Assembly: GCA_020832705.1 (NCBI GenBank)
Contig: JAFIEE010000007.1
Coordinates: 1 to 41,449 of the forward strand
Direction of reading: 5' to 3'
DNA from: Paracoccaceae bacterium
GTDB lineage: Bacteria; Pseudomonadota; Alphaproteobacteria; Rhodobacterales; Rhodobacteraceae
DNA: 41,449 bases
The first letter of the stretch is position 1, and the number at the start of each line of letters is the position of its first letter. Positions 8,501 through 17,874 of the stretch are shown piece after piece. Position numbers and translations under genes: made by a program. Under the pieces are notes generated by a model. The model was not told the DNA's origin. It saw only the letters and a program-made list of their open reading frames with translations, and did no database searches.

Positions 8501-8528
8501 TTGCTGAAACGGGCGCATGATCTACACT
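8501..8528 (+). promoter_or_regulatory. Candidate sigma70-type promoter for the ABC importer
   Basis: TTGCTG (8501-8506), 16-nt spacer, TACACT (8523-8528), 32 bp upstream of the ATG at 8560. Confidence 0.4.
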
Positions 8529-8559
8529 TTTCGGTCTGACACGCAAAGCGAACAGGAGA

Positions 8560-9561
8560 ATGACCATGACACGACTGATCATGTCCCGCCGCCATCTGAT
8601 GGGCATGGGCCTCGGCAGCCTTGGCGCGCTGGGTCTCGGGCTGGGGCCACGCGTGGCGCGGGCACAGACGAATGTGGCACTGCAGCTTTCCTGGCTGCAT
8701 TCGGTGCAGTTTGCGGGCAGCTACATCGCCGATGAACGCGGCTTCTGGGCCGAGCGCGGGCTGAACGTGCGGCTGGACAGCGGCGGGCCGAACGCGCCAG
8801 TGGAGCCGCCGGTGGTTTCGGGCACCGCTCTGGTGGGGATTTCGGCGGCCGATTACACGGCGGCCGCCGTGCAGCAGGGCGCGCCGTTCCGCATCATCGC
8901 CGTGGCGATGCAGAACAACCCTTTTGCCATCACCTCCTTGCCCGACAACCCGGTGAACAGCCCCGCCGATCTGGAGGGCAAGCGCATCGGCATGGCCACC
9001 GCCAACACGCCTGTCCTGCGCACGCTGGCCACGCTCAATGATGTCGATTTCGACGCCATCACCATCATCCCCACGCAATACGATGCCGCCCCCCTGATCG
9101 CCGGCGAGGTGGATTGCCTGCTGACATGGTCCACCGATATCCCCGTCTCCATGTCTGTGCGCGGGATCGAAGCGACGGTCATGCTGATGGCTGACTTCGG
9201 CTATACGTTGCATTCGCAGACCTATATCGCCACCGATGACTCCATCGCCACCCGCCGCGCCGAACTGGTGGCGCTGATCGCGGGCGAGGTGCAGGGCTGG
9301 GAGGAATACCGCCGCGACCTGGAGGCCGCGACCGACCTGACGCTGGCGCGCTTTCCCGATGCCGGGCTGGACCGCGACACGCAGCTTGAACAGGCCCGGC
9401 GCCAGGTGCCGCTGATGTTTTCCGACCTGACCGACGCAAACGGCTTCGGCTGGTGGACGGATGAGACCGTGGCGCAGAACATCGAGACACTGGATCTGCT
9501 GGGCATGCCTGTCAGCGCCGATTTGTGGGACCGTTCGATTCTGGAAGAGGTGCATGGCTGA
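8560..9561 (+). CDS. NMT1/THI5-like ABC transporter substrate-binding protein
   Basis: Tat-type leader SRRHLMGMGLGSLGALGLG; NVALQLSWLHSVQFAGSYIADERGFWAERGLNVRL..LEGKRIGMATANTPVLRTL. Confidence 0.88.
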   Translation: MTMTRLIMSRRHLMGMGLGSLGALGLGLGPRVARAQTNVALQLSWLHSVQFAGSYIADERGFWAERGLNVRLDSGGPNAPVEPPVVSGTALVGISAADYTAAAVQQGAPFRIIAVAMQNNPFAITSLPDNPVNSPADLEGKRIGMATANTPVLRTLATLNDVDFDAITIIPTQYDAAPLIAGEVDCLLTWSTDIPVSMSVRGIEATVMLMADFGYTLHSQTYIATDDSIATRRAELVALIAGEVQGWEEYRRDLEAATDLTLARFPDAGLDRDTQLEQARRQVPLMFSDLTDANGFGWWTDETVAQNIETLDLLGMPVSADLWDRSILEEVHG

Positions 9562-10357
9562 GCAAAGCGCAGGGCGCGGCCCCGCGATCATCTGCGCGGG
9601 GCTGGCCAAGACCTTCGGTAGCGGCCCGGCGGCGGTGGAGGCCGTGGCACCGCTGGAGCTGACATTCGGCGCGGGCGAGTTGACGGCGCTGGTCGGTCCT
9701 TCGGGCTGCGGCAAGTCCACGGTGCTGCGCATGGTCGCGGGGCTGGAGGCGCCGAGCGCGGGCGCGGTCACGCTGGACGGCGCCGCGCCCGCCGATCTGC
9801 AAGGCGCGGGCGAACTGGCGATGGCGTTTCAGGATGCCTCGCTCCTGCCGTGGCGGTCGGTGCGCGGCAACGTGGCGCTGGCGCTGAAGCTGGCGCGCAG
9901 GCCGGTGGACCTTGCGGCGGTGGATGCGATGATTGCCCGCGTGGGGCTGGCAGGCTTCGAAGGCGCGCGCCCGGCGGAGCTTTCGGGGGGCATGCGCCAG
10001 CGCGCGGCGATTGCGCGCTGTCTGGTCACGCAACCGCGCGTGTTGCTGCTGGATGAGCCCTTCGGCGCGGTTGATGAACTGACCCGCGCGCGGTTGAACG
10101 CCGATCTGCCCGCGCTGTGGCGCGCGCAGGGCACGACGGCGCTGCTGGTCACCCATTCGGTGCGCGAGGCGGTGGCGCTGGCGGACCGGATCATCGTTTT
10201 CTCTTCACGCCCGGCGCAGGTGGTGGCCGATCTGCCGGTGCCTGACGCGGTGTCACCCGACACTGCCGACGGTCGCGCGCTGATGGCGCAGGTCACCGAG
10301 GCGCTGTCGCAGGGCTGGGACGATGATGCGGCTGCAGGGCGCCATGCCGCGCAATAA
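9554..10357 (+). CDS. ABC transporter ATP-binding protein (nitrate/taurine/thiamine-type)
   Basis: Walker A GPSGCGKST, signature LSGGMRQRAAIAR, Walker B VLLLDEPFGAVDE; ATG at 9554 overlaps the upstream stop. Confidence 0.93.
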   Translation: MAEQSAGRGPAIICAGLAKTFGSGPAAVEAVAPLELTFGAGELTALVGPSGCGKSTVLRMVAGLEAPSAGAVTLDGAAPADLQGAGELAMAFQDASLLPWRSVRGNVALALKLARRPVDLAAVDAMIARVGLAGFEGARPAELSGGMRQRAAIARCLVTQPRVLLLDEPFGAVDELTRARLNADLPALWRAQGTTALLVTHSVREAVALADRIIVFSSRPAQVVADLPVPDAVSPDTADGRALMAQVTEALSQGWDDDAAAGRHAAQ

Positions 10358-11960
10358 GGGGATCGCCGTGCAAGGCCCGGCGCTGCGCCTGCCGCGCCTG
10401 TCGCGCGAAGGGGCGCAGGCGCTGGCGGGCGCGCTGGGCGCGGTGCTGTTGTGGGAACTGGCGGCGCGGTGGCTGGCGGGGAGTTACCTGCTGGCCGGGC
10501 CGGTGGATGTGGCGCGCTATCTGCAGGCCAACAGCGGGCTGATGGGCCGCGCGCTGGCGATCACGCTGGAAAACGCGGCCTGGGGGTTCGTGGCGGGGAA
10601 TCTGGCGGCGGTGGCCCTGGCGCTGGTGGTGGTCATGGCCCCACGCAGCCAGCCGGTGGTGGCGGCATTTGCGCTGGTGGTGTTCTGCCTGCCGCTGGTG
10701 GCCACGGGGCCGATCCTGCGGGTGTTGTATGGCCCCGGGTCGGGGCCGCAGATCACGCTGGCGGCGCTGGCGGTCTATTACACCACGTTCATTCCGCTGA
10801 TGGTGGGCCTGCGCGCGGCCCCGGCAAGCTGGTTCGACCTGATGCGCGTCTATGGGCGCGGGGCCTGGACGGCCTTTGTGCAGGTCCGGATGATGGCGGC
10901 GCTGCCCTATCTGCTGGCGGGGTTGCAGATTGCCGCGCCCGCGGCGTTCCTTGGCGCGATGGTGGGCGAATTCACCGGGGCCGAGCGCGGCATGGGCGTG
11001 CTGGCCCTGCGCGCCATGCGCGGTCTGGATGTCGAGGCCACCTGGGCGCTGGCCACGGTGGCCGCAGGGGTGGCCATGCTGGCCTATGGCGCGCTGGGCT
11101 GGGTCGCGCGCGCCCTGGCCCCCGCGCGCCCCGAGGTGCTGCTGGCCCCGCCGCCCGCAACGGCGGTATCCGGCCGCGCGGGCCGGGCCCTGCGCGGGGC
11201 AGGGGTGGCGCTGGTGTCCCTTGTGCTGATGCTGGCGCTGTGGTGGGGGGTGATGGAGGCCTTCGGCCTCAACCGCTTCTTCGCCAAGCGCCCGGATGAT
11301 CTGTGGGGCTTTCTGGTCACCGCGCCCAACGCCGCCGCCAACCGCGCGGTGCTGTGGGAGGCCAGCGCGCAGACCCTGGCCTTTGTGCTGCCCGGTTATC
11401 TGGCCGGGCTGGGGCTGGGGGCGGTGCTGGCCATGGTGCTGGTGCTGGCGCCGGGCATTGCGGGCGCGGTGCTGCCGGTGGCGGTGGCGCTGCGCTCGGT
11501 CCCGATTGTGACCACGGCGCCGCTGATCGTTCTGGCGCTGGGGCGCGGGGCTGCGGGGACCATCACCATCGTGGCGGTGATGATCTTCTTTCCGGCGCTG
11601 GTGGCCTGTCTGCAGGGGCTGCGGCAGGCGCCGGGGCAGGTGCTGGACGTGATGGCGACCTATGGCGCCTCGCCCCTGTCGCGGCTGGTCCATGCACGGC
11701 TTCCGGCCATGCTGCCCGCGTTCTTTGCGGCGGCGCGCATGTCGGTCCCGGCGGCGGTGCTGGCGGTGACGGTGGCGGAATGGCTGGCCACGGGCACCGG
11801 GCTGGGCAATCTGATGGCGCTGACGGCCTCGACCTCGAACTACAACCTGTTGTGGTCGGCGGTGGTGCTGGTGGCGCTGGGCTCGGCGGCGGGCTATGCG
11901 CTGGTGGGGGCGGTGGAACGGCGCGTGCTGGCCCGCGTGGCCCCCGAACAGTTGAGGTGA
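10344..11960 (+). CDS. ABC transporter permease with two fused BPD-type permease domains
   Basis: Two permease units: EAA-like loops around YYTTFIPLMVGLRAAPASWFDLMRVYGRG and FPALVACLQGLRQAPGQVLDVMATYGASP. Exact start uncertain (10323-10368). Confidence 0.9.
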   Translation: MPRNKGIAVQGPALRLPRLSREGAQALAGALGAVLLWELAARWLAGSYLLAGPVDVARYLQANSGLMGRALAITLENAAWGFVAGNLAAVALALVVVMAPRSQPVVAAFALVVFCLPLVATGPILRVLYGPGSGPQITLAALAVYYTTFIPLMVGLRAAPASWFDLMRVYGRGAWTAFVQVRMMAALPYLLAGLQIAAPAAFLGAMVGEFTGAERGMGVLALRAMRGLDVEATWALATVAAGVAMLAYGALGWVARALAPARPEVLLAPPPATAVSGRAGRALRGAGVALVSLVLMLALWWGVMEAFGLNRFFAKRPDDLWGFLVTAPNAAANRAVLWEASAQTLAFVLPGYLAGLGLGAVLAMVLVLAPGIAGAVLPVAVALRSVPIVTTAPLIVLALGRGAAGTITIVAVMIFFPALVACLQGLRQAPGQVLDVMATYGASPLSRLVHARLPAMLPAFFAAARMSVPAAVLAVTVAEWLATGTGLGNLMALTASTSNYNLLWSAVVLVALGSAAGYALVGAVERRVLARVAPEQLR

Positions 11961-11965
11961 GTGCA

Positions 11966-13033
11966 ATGCAGGCGGCCTTTGCCATCCCCGGCGATCTGAA
12001 CACCCGCACCGGCGGCTATATCTATGAACGCCGGATGCTGGAAACCCTCAACGAGATCGGCCTGCCCACGGCGCATGTGGCCCTGATGCCCTCGTGGCCG
12101 CACCCCACGCCCGCGGCCGAGGGGGAACTGGCCGAAAAGCTGCGCGCCCTGCCGCCCGGCACGCCGCTGATCCTGGACGGGCTGGTGTTCGGCTCGATGG
12201 ACACGGGCCTGCTGGCGGCGCTGGATCTGCCGGTGGTGGCCATGCTCCACCACCCGCTGGGGCTGGAGGCCGGGCTGCCCCCGGATGTCGCCCGCGCGCT
12301 GATTGCGCGTGAAACCGCGAACCTGCGCCATGCCGATCATGTGGTGGTGCCCAGCCCGCATACGAAGGCGATCCTGATCCGCGATTTCGGCGTGGCCGAG
12401 GGCGATGTTTCCATTGCCCTGCCGGGCTTCGACCGCCCCGACCCCGCCGCCGCCCCGGTGCCCAGGGCCGACCCGCCGCTGATCCTGTCGGTGGGGATCC
12501 TCTGCGAACGCAAGGGGCATGACGTGCTGCTGGCGGCGCTGGACCGGCTGCGGGACCGGCGCTGGCAGGCGGCGATTGTGGGGTTGACCCATGATCCGGG
12601 GGTCGCGGCGGCCCTGCGCCGCCAGCGCGCCGATCTGGGGTTTGACGAGCGGGTGGATTTCACCGGCGTGATCCCGGGGGAAACGCTGGACCGGCTGTGG
12701 CGGCAGGCGCATCTGTTTGCGCTCGCCACCCGCTACGAAGGCTATGGCATGGTGCTGTCCGAGGCGCTGCTTTACGGCCTGCCGGTGGTCAGTTGCGCCG
12801 TGGGCGCCGTGCCGGACACCCTGCCCGAAGGCGCGGGCATCCTGACCCCGCCCGATGACCCCGCCGCCTTTGCCGCCGCACTGGCGCACTTGCTGGACGA
12901 TGACGCCGCCCATGCCGCCATGGCCGCACGGGCGCGGGCCGAAGGCGCGGCGCTGCCGGAATGGCGTGATGCGGCGCGGGTCATGGCGGGCGCGCTCGCG
13001 CGGGTCAGTTCAGGGCATAAAGGTCGCGGCTGA
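11966..13033 (+). CDS. Family 4/1 glycosyltransferase
   Basis: ILSVGILCERKGHDVLLAALDRL..ALATRYEGYGMVLSEALLYGLPVVSCAVGAVPD; 5 nt after the permease stop. Confidence 0.9.
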   Translation: MQAAFAIPGDLNTRTGGYIYERRMLETLNEIGLPTAHVALMPSWPHPTPAAEGELAEKLRALPPGTPLILDGLVFGSMDTGLLAALDLPVVAMLHHPLGLEAGLPPDVARALIARETANLRHADHVVVPSPHTKAILIRDFGVAEGDVSIALPGFDRPDPAAAPVPRADPPLILSVGILCERKGHDVLLAALDRLRDRRWQAAIVGLTHDPGVAAALRRQRADLGFDERVDFTGVIPGETLDRLWRQAHLFALATRYEGYGMVLSEALLYGLPVVSCAVGAVPDTLPEGAGILTPPDDPAAFAAALAHLLDDDAAHAAMAARARAEGAALPEWRDAARVMAGALARVSSGHKGRG

Positions 13034-14120
13034 ACACCTTGTCGCCGATGTCGCGCAATTCGGGTGTCATACGCTGCGCGATCACCAGATCGCAGTCCGA
13101 TTTCAACGTGTCCAGGCGCGCCCCGTCGCAAACCAGCACATCGGCGCCGGCCTGGGCCAGCCGGTCGCGCAATTCGGCCAGCGGGTTCAGGGCCATCGCC
13201 TCGCCTTCGGGGTGATAGATGCCGATCCGCCGTGCGCCGCGCTCCAGAACCTTTGAGGCCAGAAGCGCGATCCGCGCCCCCCCGGCGGCGGGCAGTTTCG
13301 GCACCACATGCGCGGGCACGGTGCCAAAGACCTCGCACAGATGCCCGGTGCTGCGCGGCAGCCGGTTGCCGCCATAGCCGAAGCAGGGATTGTTGGCATA
13401 GGTGCCGATGCGCGGGTCCAGGCACACGCCATCGATCACCTGCCGCGCGTTCAGCCCGTGCGACAGCGCGTAGCTGTCCAGCTCGTTGAAATAGGCCACC
13501 CGCGCGGCCAGCCAGGTCTGCGAGAAGTGCTTCACCGCCTCGGCCTCGGACGGACCCATCAGGCGCAGGGGCAGGTCCGGGGTGTCGGTGGCCTGCTGGA
13601 ACAGCGCGCCGACCATGGTGCCCAGCGGGCCGCGCTCCCCCACGATCAGGAAGCGCGGCGCCAGCGCATCGGCCAGCGCGGCGCCTTCGCGCAGGAATTC
13701 GGGGACGCAGAGGATCGAATCGGTGCACAGCGCGCGCCGCATCCGGTCGGTGAAGCCGATGGGCACCGCCGAGCGGATGACGATGGGCGCGGCGGGGCAC
13801 ATCCGGTGCGCCAGCGCGATGCGGGTTTCCAGTTCCGTGGTGTCGCAGGTGCCGCGCGCCGGGTCCAGCCGCAGGGGCACCGAAATCAGCACCATCTGCG
13901 CGCCTTCGAGCGCGGCGCGCGTGTCCAGCGTGGCGCGGATATTCAGCGCATTGGCCGCGACATGGGCATTCAGACCGGGGTCGGGCAACGGGAACTGCCC
14001 GGCGTTCACGGCCTCCACACGGTCGGGAACGGGGCCGGTCATGGTGACCGAATGGCGGCGTGCCAGCACCAGCGCGTCGGCCAGCGCCACCATGCCCAGC
14101 CCGATGATTGCAATCCGCAT
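13005..14120 (-). CDS. UDP-glucose dehydrogenase paralogue lacking catalytic residues (predicted pseudoenzyme)
   Basis: Full-length Ugd fold (RVAYFNELDSYALSHGLNARQVIDGVCLDPRIG..NNPCFGYGG) but the active-site block reads GGNRLPRST instead of GGYCLPKDS. Confidence 0.88.
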   Translation of the reverse strand: MRIAIIGLGMVALADALVLARRHSVTMTGPVPDRVEAVNAGQFPLPDPGLNAHVAANALNIRATLDTRAALEGAQMVLISVPLRLDPARGTCDTTELETRIALAHRMCPAAPIVIRSAVPIGFTDRMRRALCTDSILCVPEFLREGAALADALAPRFLIVGERGPLGTMVGALFQQATDTPDLPLRLMGPSEAEAVKHFSQTWLAARVAYFNELDSYALSHGLNARQVIDGVCLDPRIGTYANNPCFGYGGNRLPRSTGHLCEVFGTVPAHVVPKLPAAGGARIALLASKVLERGARRIGIYHPEGEAMALNPLAELRDRLAQAGADVLVCDGARLDTLKSDCDLVIAQRMTPELRDIGDKVFSRDLYALN

Positions 14121-14137
14121 GTCAGACTCTCCTGCTG

Positions 14138-15304
14138 TCAGTTGGTGCCGAACACGTCACGGGTGAAGACCTTGTGCGCAACCGGCGCCAGTTCGGCGGC
14201 CATGCGGTTCGCCACGATCAGGTCCACATCCTCGCAGAACCGCGCGAAGTCGTTTTCGACCGGATGGCCCGCGCAGGCCGGTCCGGAATGGGCGGGTTCA
14301 TGGATCACCGTGTCGATCCCGGCGGCGCCCAGATGCGCGATGATGTCCTGCACCGCGCTTTCGCGGAAATTGTCCGATCCCTGCTTCATGACCAGCCGAT
14401 AGATGCCGACGCGGCGCGGGCGCCGCGCGATGATGGCATCGGCGATCACGCGCTTGCGGGCGGCGTTGGCCTCGACGATGGCGGACATGAGTTGTTGCGG
14501 GACGGTGGCGAAATTGGCCAGCAACTGCCGGCTGTCCTTGGGCAGGCAATAGCCGCCATAGCCAAAGGACGGGTTGTTGTAATCATTGCCGATGTTGGGA
14601 TCCATGGACAGCCCGCCGATCACCTCGGCCGCGTTCAGCCCCGACGCCATGGCCACGGTGTCGATCTCGTTGAAGAAGGCCACGCGCATGGCCAGGCAGG
14701 TGTTGGCGAAAAGCTTGATGGCCTCGGCCTCGGTCGGGTCGGTCAGCAGCACGGGCACGTCCGGGTCCAGCGCGGCGGCGCGGAACATCTCGGCCAGGCG
14801 TGCGCCGCGGGCGCTGACCTCGCCCACCACGATCCGGGTGGGGTGCAGGTTGTCATGCAGCGCGCGCCCCTCGCGCAGGAATTCCGGCGAGAAGAGGATA
14901 TCCGGGCAGCCGATGCGACTGCACAGCTTGCGGGTATAGCCGACCGGCACCGTGGACTTGATGAGCAGCAGCGCGCCGGGGTTGATGGCGCGGGCCAGCC
15001 TGACCACGGCTTCGATGCTGGATGTATCGAAGGCGTTGGTTTCGGCGTCATAGTTCGTGGGGGTGGCGATGATGATCAGTTCGGCATCGCGATAGGCATC
15101 GACCGGGTCGGTGGTGGCGCGCAGGTCCAGCTTGCCCGAGGTCAGCCAGGCGCTGCAGTCCGCATCGTCGATCGGTGCCTGCCCGGCGTTCAGCGCGGCG
15201 ACGCGGTCGCGGTCGATGTCGATGGCGCAGACACTGTGCTGGCGCGCCAGAAGCACGGCGTTCGACAGACCGACATACCCCAGACCGGCAACGGTAATTC
15301 GCAT
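14138..15304 (-). CDS. ugd: UDP-glucose 6-dehydrogenase
   Basis: MRITVAGLGYVGLSNAVLLARQHSVCAIDID..IKSTVPVGYT..SPEFLREGRALHDNLHP..EAEAIKLFANT..NNPSFGYGGYCLPKDSRQL; close to the Escherichia-type Ugd pattern. Start refined to 15304. Confidence 0.93.
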   Translation of the reverse strand: MRITVAGLGYVGLSNAVLLARQHSVCAIDIDRDRVAALNAGQAPIDDADCSAWLTSGKLDLRATTDPVDAYRDAELIIIATPTNYDAETNAFDTSSIEAVVRLARAINPGALLLIKSTVPVGYTRKLCSRIGCPDILFSPEFLREGRALHDNLHPTRIVVGEVSARGARLAEMFRAAALDPDVPVLLTDPTEAEAIKLFANTCLAMRVAFFNEIDTVAMASGLNAAEVIGGLSMDPNIGNDYNNPSFGYGGYCLPKDSRQLLANFATVPQQLMSAIVEANAARKRVIADAIIARRPRRVGIYRLVMKQGSDNFRESAVQDIIAHLGAAGIDTVIHEPAHSGPACAGHPVENDFARFCEDVDLIVANRMAAELAPVAHKVFTRDVFGTN

Positions 15305-15350
15305 CTTCTCTCTCCGCTCGAAATCAGGCGCCCGAAGGGGGGCGGATGCG

Positions 15351-16331
15351 TTAACCATCTGCGGACAAACGGGCCGAAATCGGGGCATTCACGGGCAATA
15401 CGGTGACAATGTCGCCCGCGCGCAGGTGGAAACGTCCCCCGACCTGCGGGCTGTCAGCGCTCCCGGCGCCGAAGCGATAGGCCACTGGCCCGGTGCCGCC
15501 CGTGCGCTGCACCGTCATCGGCGCCGATGCGCCGGGCGCATAGGCTGCCGCAAGCTGCATCAGCGTCACCGGCGCCTCCCCCAGGGCGATGGTGCGCGGC
15601 GCGGCTCCGCGCAGGGCAAGCTGCACGGTCCGGGGGGGCGTCGCCGGGGCACTGTTGCGGCGGCTGGCGCGTTCGACGCGCAGCACATCGCCGTCCAGCA
15701 GGGCGGGCAGGGGGTGCCCGTGGGTCAGGAACCCGGCCAGGTTCAGCGGCTGTTCCCGCCCGCCGCGCACCAGCACCAGCGCCGCGCGTTCGGGCGCAAG
15801 CGCAAAGCCGCCTGCCGCGTGCACCGCGTCGATGGCGGTCAGGGGGCGGTCGGTCAGCGGCTGGCGGCTGGGCCGGTTCACCGCGCCGACCACCGACACG
15901 GCGCGCGCGTTGAACCCGGTGATGCGCACATCGACCTGCGGGGCCGGGAAATAGGGGCGCAGCCGCTGCGTCAGGTCGGCGCGCAATTCGGCGGCGCTGC
16001 GCCCGTCGGCGGGGACCGCGCCCAGATAGGGCAGATGCACGGCGCCATCGGCGCCGACCTGATACCCGGCGGGGGCGGTCAGTTCCGGTGCCTCGGGGGC
16101 GTGGATCTGCACCACATCGCCCGGACCGATGCGATAGGTCGCATCCTCGGCGGGCGCGCCGTGGCGGGCGACCGTGTCGGCGGTCACCTCGACCACGCGC
16201 ACCGGCGTTGCGTCCAGCGCGCCGGCGTGGTCCTGGCGGCTGGGCAGGTCCGAAGGCGCCGACATGCAGCCCGCAAGGGTCAGTGCCAGCAGTGCCAGAA
16301 GCGCGGTGCGGGGGAAACGCTCAGAAACCAT
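15351..16331 (-). CDS. Wza-like polysaccharide export (OPX) lipoprotein
   Basis: Lipobox LALTLAGCM; YRIGPGDVVQIHAPEAPELT..GYQVGADGAVHLPYLGAVPADGRSAAEL, SLBB-like VVGAVNRPSRQPL. Confidence 0.88.
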   Translation of the reverse strand: MVSERFPRTALLALLALTLAGCMSAPSDLPSRQDHAGALDATPVRVVEVTADTVARHGAPAEDATYRIGPGDVVQIHAPEAPELTAPAGYQVGADGAVHLPYLGAVPADGRSAAELRADLTQRLRPYFPAPQVDVRITGFNARAVSVVGAVNRPSRQPLTDRPLTAIDAVHAAGGFALAPERAALVLVRGGREQPLNLAGFLTHGHPLPALLDGDVLRVERASRRNSAPATPPRTVQLALRGAAPRTIALGEAPVTLMQLAAAYAPGASAPMTVQRTGGTGPVAYRFGAGSADSPQVGGRFHLRAGDIVTVLPVNAPISARLSADG

Positions 16332-17874
16332 GGATCAACTCCGCTCGGATATCCTCGGCCTGCAGGTCGAAGCGCAGGCTGTTCGAGGCGACATTGCTCA
16401 GGATGACGACCGCCGCGACAAAGGCCGAAACCGATGCCAGCAGCAGGATCTTCGAATCGGCGCGCGGCAGCGCATCGCGCGATCCGCCGGTGTTCTGACG
16501 GGTCCATTTCTGCACATTGGGATTGTGCGAGACGAAGATCTTGAGCGCCGCGCCGCTCATCTGGCCGAACCAGGTCAGCGCCGGAAACAGCGGGTGCCAG
16601 CGCCCTGCGATCAGTCCCACCAGCCCCGAATGCAGCGTGCGGGTCAGGGCCACCCACAGGAAATAGATGGCCAGGAACGCCGGGTCATGAAACAGCGCCG
16701 CCAGCCCGAAGAACACCAGCCCGAAGAGCGGCGTCCACATGGACACCTTCTGATCCAGCAGGCAGGCATAGGTGAAATGCCCCAGCCGCCGCGGACCCAG
16801 CTTCAGCGCCTTGGACCCGCCGCGCACCATGTTGCCGAACCAGCGTTTCTGCAGGCCCCAGGTGTCGGCGAAGAAGCCCTTGCCGGGCAGGGATTCCAGG
16901 CAGAAGATGCTGGTGTCGGGGACATAGGTGATGTCCCAGCCGCGCTCCACCACCCAGCGCCAGGTGGATTTGTCATCGCCCGTCAGCATGGTGATCCGGC
17001 CCAGACGCGGGTGATGCAGCACGTCCTGCAGCAGGTTGGCGGCGAAATTCGGGTCGGTCAGGATCTGGCTGCGGAACATGGACCAGCGCCCGGTCAGCAC
17101 CAGCACCCGGCCCGAAAGCGCCATCGAGGCCATGTAGACATGGCGTTGCGCCATGCGCAGGCGATACCATTCGCGGTCCGGCGTGCCGCCCTGCACCAGC
17201 GGCGTGTTGTCGATGGTCAGCGCGCCCACGCGCGGCTGGTGCAGCAGGATCGGCGCGGTGCGCGCGATGGCGCCGGGTTCCACCAGCGTGTCGCCGTCCA
17301 TCAGGATGCCGGGGCAGTCCGGGGGCACGCCCAGTTCGCGCAGCCGGGCCAGCGCATCGGCCATGGCGCTGCGCTTGCCGCTGCCGTCCTGCAGGGTAAA
17401 AGCCAGCCGGATGGTGCCCGCGCGGTCGATGCTGCGGTGGACATGGGCGATCAGCGCCATGTCCTCGTCGGATGACACGGCGGCAACGACGGTGCCGTGG
17501 CCGGAATAGTCCAGGATATCGCGGAACAGGTTGCCATAGACGGCGGCGTTCATCGCATCGCCCATCTTCCAGCTCAGCACCACAACGGCGACATGGCGCC
17601 CGCGCACGGACGGGTCGGCCTCGGCGGCGCGGCGGATCATGGGGAACACCCGGCGGGTATAGAACCAGGCGCGCAGCATGTGAAACCCGCCCCAGGACCA
17701 GCGCCACAGGCCAAGAAATCCCATCGTGGCCAGAAACGCCGCATCGCCCGGGGTCAGCGTCCGCGCGGGCAGAAGGCCCACCAGCCAGACGATCAGCGCC
17801 AGCCACCCGGCGGCCCAGAGCACGGCCTCGCCGCGCGGCGAGCGGCGCAGGAAGGTGTCGGCATCCCCGGCCAT
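16321..17874 (-). CDS. Alg8-like family 2 polysaccharide synthase
   Basis: GSGKRSAMADAL, MDGDTLVEPGAI, EWYRLRMAQRHVYMASMALSGRVLVLTGRWSMFRS, MLTGDDKSTWRWV, LQKRWFGNMVRGG, LDQKVSMWTPL; characteristic Alg8 blocks. Confidence 0.88.
   Translation of the reverse strand: MAGDADTFLRRSPRGEAVLWAAGWLALIVWLVGLLPARTLTPGDAAFLATMGFLGLWRWSWGGFHMLRAWFYTRRVFPMIRRAAEADPSVRGRHVAVVVLSWKMGDAMNAAVYGNLFRDILDYSGHGTVVAAVSSDEDMALIAHVHRSIDRAGTIRLAFTLQDGSGKRSAMADALARLRELGVPPDCPGILMDGDTLVEPGAIARTAPILLHQPRVGALTIDNTPLVQGGTPDREWYRLRMAQRHVYMASMALSGRVLVLTGRWSMFRSQILTDPNFAANLLQDVLHHPRLGRITMLTGDDKSTWRWVVERGWDITYVPDTSIFCLESLPGKGFFADTWGLQKRWFGNMVRGGSKALKLGPRRLGHFTYACLLDQKVSMWTPLFGLVFFGLAALFHDPAFLAIYFLWVALTRTLHSGLVGLIAGRWHPLFPALTWFGQMSGAALKIFVSHNPNVQKWTRQNTGGSRDALPRADSKILLLASVSAFVAAVVILSNVASNSLRFDLQAEDIRAELIHGF

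Noticed and set aside
8405-8560. Possible TPP riboswitch before the NMT1-type importer
   Set aside because: No CTGAGA/ACCTGAT-type THI-box core could be read; only a promoter-like element is visible.
7654-9771. 705-aa minus-strand ORF
   Set aside because: Antisense shadow of opgG and the substrate-binding protein; compositionally implausible.
10293-11966. 557-aa minus-strand His/Arg/Gln-rich ORF
   Set aside because: Mirror frame of the dual permease gene.
13005-15304. Tandem ugd genes as a simple recent duplication or assembly artefact
   Set aside because: The two proteins are strongly diverged, including at coordinated active-site positions, so this is not a recent duplicate or collapse.
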